In this document: positions 6,601 through 7,715 of the stretch, piece by piece
Layout: the number at the start of each line of letters is the position of its first letter
How positions within the stretch are numbered: position 1 is the first letter of the stretch
Source: a bacterium
Lineage (GTDB): Bacteria; Armatimonadota; Fimbriimonadia; Fimbriimonadales; GBS-DC
NCBI GenBank assembly: GCA_029335935.2
Contig: JARJMV020000200.1
Span: 1 to 7,715 of the forward strand
Length of the DNA: 7,715 nt
Direction: 5' to 3'
Made by a program: the position numbers and the translations under genes
The notes under the pieces: generated by a model
Databases searched by the model: none
What the model was told of the DNA's origin: nothing
The model's input: only the letters and a program-made list of their open reading frames with translations

Positions 6601-7449
6601 GCCCGTGAGGAAGACGAGGTGGAACATCTGTTCCAAGTCAGCACACACCACTATATCCTCTTTTTCACCGATCGGGGGCGCGTGTACCGCCTTAAGGCAT
6701 ACGAGATCCCCGAAACCTCGCGTCAGGCGCGCGGCGCGGCGGTCATCAACTACATCAATATCCAATCTGACGAGAAGGTGACGGCGACGGTCTCCGTGCG
6801 CGATTTCGACGCGCCAGGCTACCTCACGATGATTACACGCAAGGGCGAAATCAAGCGCACCGCGCTTAGCGAGTTCGCCAACCTGCGCAGCAACGGCTTG
6901 AACGCTTTTGATTTGGAGCCGGGCGACGCGCTTGGCTGGGTGCTGCACACCTCAGGCAAGGACGATGTGCTGCTGGTCACCAAGGCGGGGTTGGCAATCC
7001 GCTTCCCTGAGACCGATGTGCCTGTCCGTAGCCGAACGGCGGGCGGCGTGAAGGCAATCACGCAGGGCAAGGATGATGCACTGGTCTCGGCGTGCCGCGT
7101 GCAGCCCGACGCGCTGCTGCTGGTCGTCTCCGAGAATGGCTTCGGCAAATGCACGCCGCTCAAGGAGTATCGCGTGCAGTCGCGTGGGGGCAAAGGCATC
7201 TTCACGATGAATGTCACGCGCAAGACGGGCAGTGTGGTCGCCGCCGAGGTGGTGGAAAAGGACGACAAGGTGATATTGGTGACAGCGAACGCGAAGGGCA
7301 TTCGGTTGCGCGTGGCGGATTTGCGCATCACGGGGCGCATCGCGCAGGGCGTGAAGCTGATTGACCTTGCCGAGGGCGACACGGTGGCGGCGATTACACG
7401 CATCGTGCTGGCCAAACGCTTGCAGGAAGTGGAAGCCGGGCGCGAGTGA
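3673..7449 (+). CDS. gyrA: DNA gyrase subunit A precursor containing an intein
   Basis: GyrA is the DNA-cleaving and DNA-wrapping subunit of the cytoplasmic A2B2 topoisomerase that introduces negative supercoils. The precursor has 1258 residues; removing the intein (124-561) leaves 820, a normal GyrA length. The N-terminus ([20 protein letters not shown]) and the winged-helix region lead to catalytic Arg122 and Tyr123 (AAMRY). After the intein, the sequence resumes as [13 protein letters not shown], then [19 protein letters not shown], the tower and GPDFPTGG, then a coiled-coil arm and exit gate. The GyrA box QRRGGKG at 965-971 marks gyrase rather than ParC, and the C-terminal wrapping domain continues to the end with a degenerate box (SRGGKG). 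The start at ATG 3673 fits the family N-terminus, although no ribosome-binding site is well placed. At the positions of E. coli Ser83 and Asp87 it has Glu84 and Pro88. No gyrB is in the window. The identification is very secure. Confidence 0.98.
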   Translation: MSSSIGREVLQVPVEEEMKRSYLDYAMSVIIARALPDVRDGLKPVQRRILYVMRELGLTPDSQHTKSAKVCGETTANYHPHGQEVVYPTLVRMAQDFNMRYPLVDGQGNFGSVDGDPPAAMRYCLTGDALVRTEQGLIPIGELAVQETIDLQVRAAGGRMQRATRWFDCGEHPTRRVRTRYGYELTGTPNHPVLVCLADSEGKPRLAWKTLENLQIGDYLVIDRGRGKSETTRELVDLTPYAPCLPEGSTTRVHTLPTRLDENLATLMGALVAEGTLSNTRIEFTCTSGEFAETFQRLWGVCFPDCRLHTWLRPPVGFGKRPFWQMQVVSLYVVRFLNALGLQGRSKERVVPPAILRSPRSVQAAFLRALFEGDGAVERSGKSLMRVSLVSASEQLLKQVQVMLLPFGIVGALRKEKHNATYRLCIAGYENLQRYHAHIGFLSEAKRKALESILADASGCALSKTDSVPYLSAYVRRVAKRHREWLGKHNFDRVARLQHALPQLLEALSPEDAEFVLALAENRYFFDPVVAIEDAGMQCVYSIRVESACHSFVANGFINHNTEVRLTPIAMEMLADIDKETVDWMPNYLQSAEEPTVLPARFPNLLCNGGSGIAVGMATNIPPHNLSEVVDALIYRLEHPNCTLEPILKLLPGPDFPTGGLILGTKGIRQAYETGRGSIVMQAKTQIEPLDGGKSAIVITELPYQVSKARLIEQIAGLVKAGKLDGITDLADYSDRTGMRVVIELRRDVNPNRMLNSLLKHTQMRTTFGVILLALVDNVPRVMSLLDLLDHYLEHRRIVIERRTRYELYRAKSRAHILEGLQIALNFLDEIIRIIRQSETAEVARRTMIQRFGLTVLQADAILNTQLRQLARLEQEKIAEEYRGLLREITRLEHILEDPKQVQAIIKDDLRTLKEKFGDARRTRIIAREAEDISEEELIPEEETLVLITRDGYIKRVSMDAYRSQRRGGKGVIATTAREEDEVEHLFQVSTHHYILFFTDRGRVYRLKAYEIPETSRQARGAAVINYINIQSDEKVTATVSVRDFDAPGYLTMITRKGEIKRTALSEFANLRSNGLNAFDLEPGDALGWVLHTSGKDDVLLVTKAGLAIRFPETDVPVRSRTAGGVKAITQGKDDALVSACRVQPDALLLVVSENGFGKCTPLKEYRVQSRGGKGIFTMNVTRKTGSVVAAEVVEKDDKVILVTANAKGIRLRVADLRITGRIAQGVKLIDLAEGDTVAAITRIVLAKRLQEVEAGRE
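4042..5355 (+). mobile_element. GyrA intein, 438 residues, with splicing and homing domains
   Basis: This in-frame protein-splicing element lies between catalytic Tyr123 and Thr562 of the precursor. In intein numbering, block A begins with Cys1 (CLTGDALV), and block B is GTPNHPVLV (64-72) with the Thr65-x-x-His68 pattern. Block F is within [19 protein letters not shown] (404-422), with HSFV at 427-430. Block G is ANGFINHN (431-438) with penultimate His437 and terminal Asn438; the +1 extein residue is Thr. All residues expected for a class 1 splicing pathway are present. The site is the same Tyr/Thr junction used by the mycobacterial GyrA inteins, and the N-terminal motif (Mycobacterium xenopi CITGDALV) and the segment GEHP...GT.NHP are strikingly similar to what I recall of those. 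Boundaries are exact because the exteins join as a perfect GyrA active-site sequence (MRYTEVRL). Confidence 0.97.
4459..5211 (+). other. LAGLIDADG homing endonuclease domain within the intein
   Basis: Intein residues from about 140 to 390 form an insertion between splicing blocks B and F. The first dodecapeptide motif is LMGALVAEG (144-152) and the second is [10 protein letters not shown] (243-252). Both keep the acidic catalytic residue position (Glu151 and Asp251), spaced about 100 residues apart as in monomeric two-motif enzymes. The expected role is to cut intein-free gyrA alleles at the insertion site so that repair copies the intein in. No stop or frameshift interrupts it, so activity is plausible. 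The outer limits of the domain are estimates. Confidence 0.85.
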
Positions 7450-7475
7450 GTTCACGCAGCGCGTGTCGGGGAGCA

Positions 7476-7600
7476 TCGTAGCGTCGGCGTCCCCGGCGAC
7501 GAACACCCCCCCCGTAGCGTCGGCGTTTTTTATCGTCAGCGAGACGCTGACGCTACGATACGCATCCCCACCTCGTAGAGTCGGCGTCCCCGCCGACGAG
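7476..7600. repeat. Cluster of diverged palindromic repeat units, both orientations
   Basis: Four copies of one unit can be aligned. Copy 1 (+, 7476-7503) begins CGTAGCGTCGGCGTCCCC. Copy 2 (+, 7513-7525) has only the left half, CGTAGCGTCGGCG, then T6. Copy 3 (minus strand, 7533-7558) reads TCGTAGCGTCAGCGTCTCGC then TGACGA. Copy 4 (+, 7573-7599) begins TCGTAGAGTCGGCGTCCCC. Each complete unit folds into a short hairpin: copy 3 has an 8-bp stem (7534-7541 with 7545-7552, loop AGA) and copy 4 a 7-bp stem (7580-7586 with 7591-7597, loop TCCC). Copies 2 and 3 also share a 9-bp outer inverted repeat (7513-7521 with 7549-7557). A run of eight C (7506-7513) separates copies 1 and 2. The arrangement resembles REP-type extragenic palindromes; any role in gyrA transcript ending is inferred. 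Confidence 0.7.
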
Positions 7601-7629
7601 AAAGAGGCTTGGAAAGGAATGTCCAAGCC
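7598..7629 (-). terminator. Possible Rho-independent terminator for the minus-strand gene
   Basis: GGCTTGGA (7606-7613) and TCCAAGCC (7622-7629) form a perfect 8-bp stem with an 8-base loop. Read on the minus strand, the hairpin is followed by TCTTTCTC, a broken U-tract. The strength is modest. It is placed correctly for the partial gene ending at 7674. Confidence 0.4.
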
Positions 7630-7645
7630 ACATCTCAGGGGGCGA

Positions 7646-7662
7646 CGACAAGCGTGTTGTCG
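7646..7662. repeat. Small hairpin in the convergent intergenic region
   Basis: CGACAA (7646-7651) pairs with TTGTCG (7657-7662) around the loop GCGTG. There is no T-tract on either side. It adds to the hairpin-rich character of this gap. Confidence 0.4.
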
Positions 7663-7673
7663 CACCGAGTTGA

Positions 7674-7715
7674 TTAGCGATTGAGCAGCGCGCCTACATA
7701 GCGCAGTATTTCGTT
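7674..7715 (-). CDS. 3' end of an unidentified minus-strand gene (partial)
   Basis: Read on the minus strand from the window edge, a frame gives NEILRYVGALLNR and then TAA (7676-7674). The 13 residues look like an amphipathic C-terminal helix rather than the low-complexity translations of the repeat region beside it. A hairpin with a T-rich tail lies about 45 bases beyond the stop, as expected for the end of a transcript. The gene would converge with gyrA. Thirteen codons are far too few to identify it, and an open frame this short can occur by chance. Confidence 0.35.
   Translation of the reverse strand, partial: NEILRYVGALLNR

Noticed and set aside
3673..7449. ParC (topoisomerase IV) instead of GyrA
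   Set aside because: An intact QRRGGKG box and a full wrapping domain point to gyrase A.
7476..7600. CRISPR array
   Set aside because: The units are few, diverged, in both orientations and without uniform spacers, and no cas gene is nearby.
7361..7684. Plus-strand frame of 107 codons over the gyrA end and repeat region
   Set aside because: Its start is inside gyrA in another frame, and it translates the palindromic repeats. No family-like sequence.

Overview
This window comes from a fairly GC-rich bacterium. It holds a restriction-modification-like cassette, then a DNA gyrase A gene interrupted by a large intein, then a short repeat-rich intergenic stretch. The bacterial assignment rests on the GyrA: catalytic Arg-Tyr, a QRRGGKG GyrA box and a complete C-terminal wrapping domain. 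The quinolone-region sequence ([17 protein letters not shown], then [10 protein letters not shown]) does not look proteobacterial. From memory it resembles GyrA of Planctomycetes, Armatimonadota and similar phyla. Together with the CGTAGCGTCGGCG-type palindromic repeats downstream of gyrA, this makes me lean weakly towards Armatimonadota or a related, possibly thermophilic, lineage. No phylum marker is present, so this is only a guess.

Layout. (1) About 3-1106, + strand: a lower-GC gene, probably cut at its 5' side by the window edge, whose product has restriction-endonuclease-like features. (2) 1063-2430, +: a DNA methyltransferase with motif I (DPFAGSGT) before motif IV (TSPPY), probably an N4-cytosine enzyme. 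It overlaps gene 1 by 44 bases and has a clear Shine-Dalgarno. (3) 2544-3464, +: a second methyltransferase with the opposite motif order (DPPF first, DPFAGTGT last), a beta-class, probably N6-adenine enzyme. A weakly supported small ORF (3451-3624) follows. (4) 3673-7449, +: gyrA, 1258 codons. A 438-residue intein (codons 124-561) sits immediately after the catalytic tyrosine. It carries splicing motifs and a two-motif LAGLIDADG homing endonuclease. Removing it leaves an 820-residue GyrA of normal length. (5) 7450-7715: diverged copies of a palindromic repeat in both orientations, further hairpins, and the likely 3' end of a gene on the minus strand converging on gyrA.

How it fits together. 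The first three genes read as one co-directional restriction-modification unit: a nuclease candidate plus two methyltransferases of different classes. That composition is typical of systems that recognise an asymmetric site and need one enzyme per strand. The base composition of the nuclease gene differs from gyrA, which is compatible with lateral acquisition next to a housekeeping gene. The gyrA intein is a second, independent selfish element. It is placed so that no functional gyrase can exist unless the protein splices.
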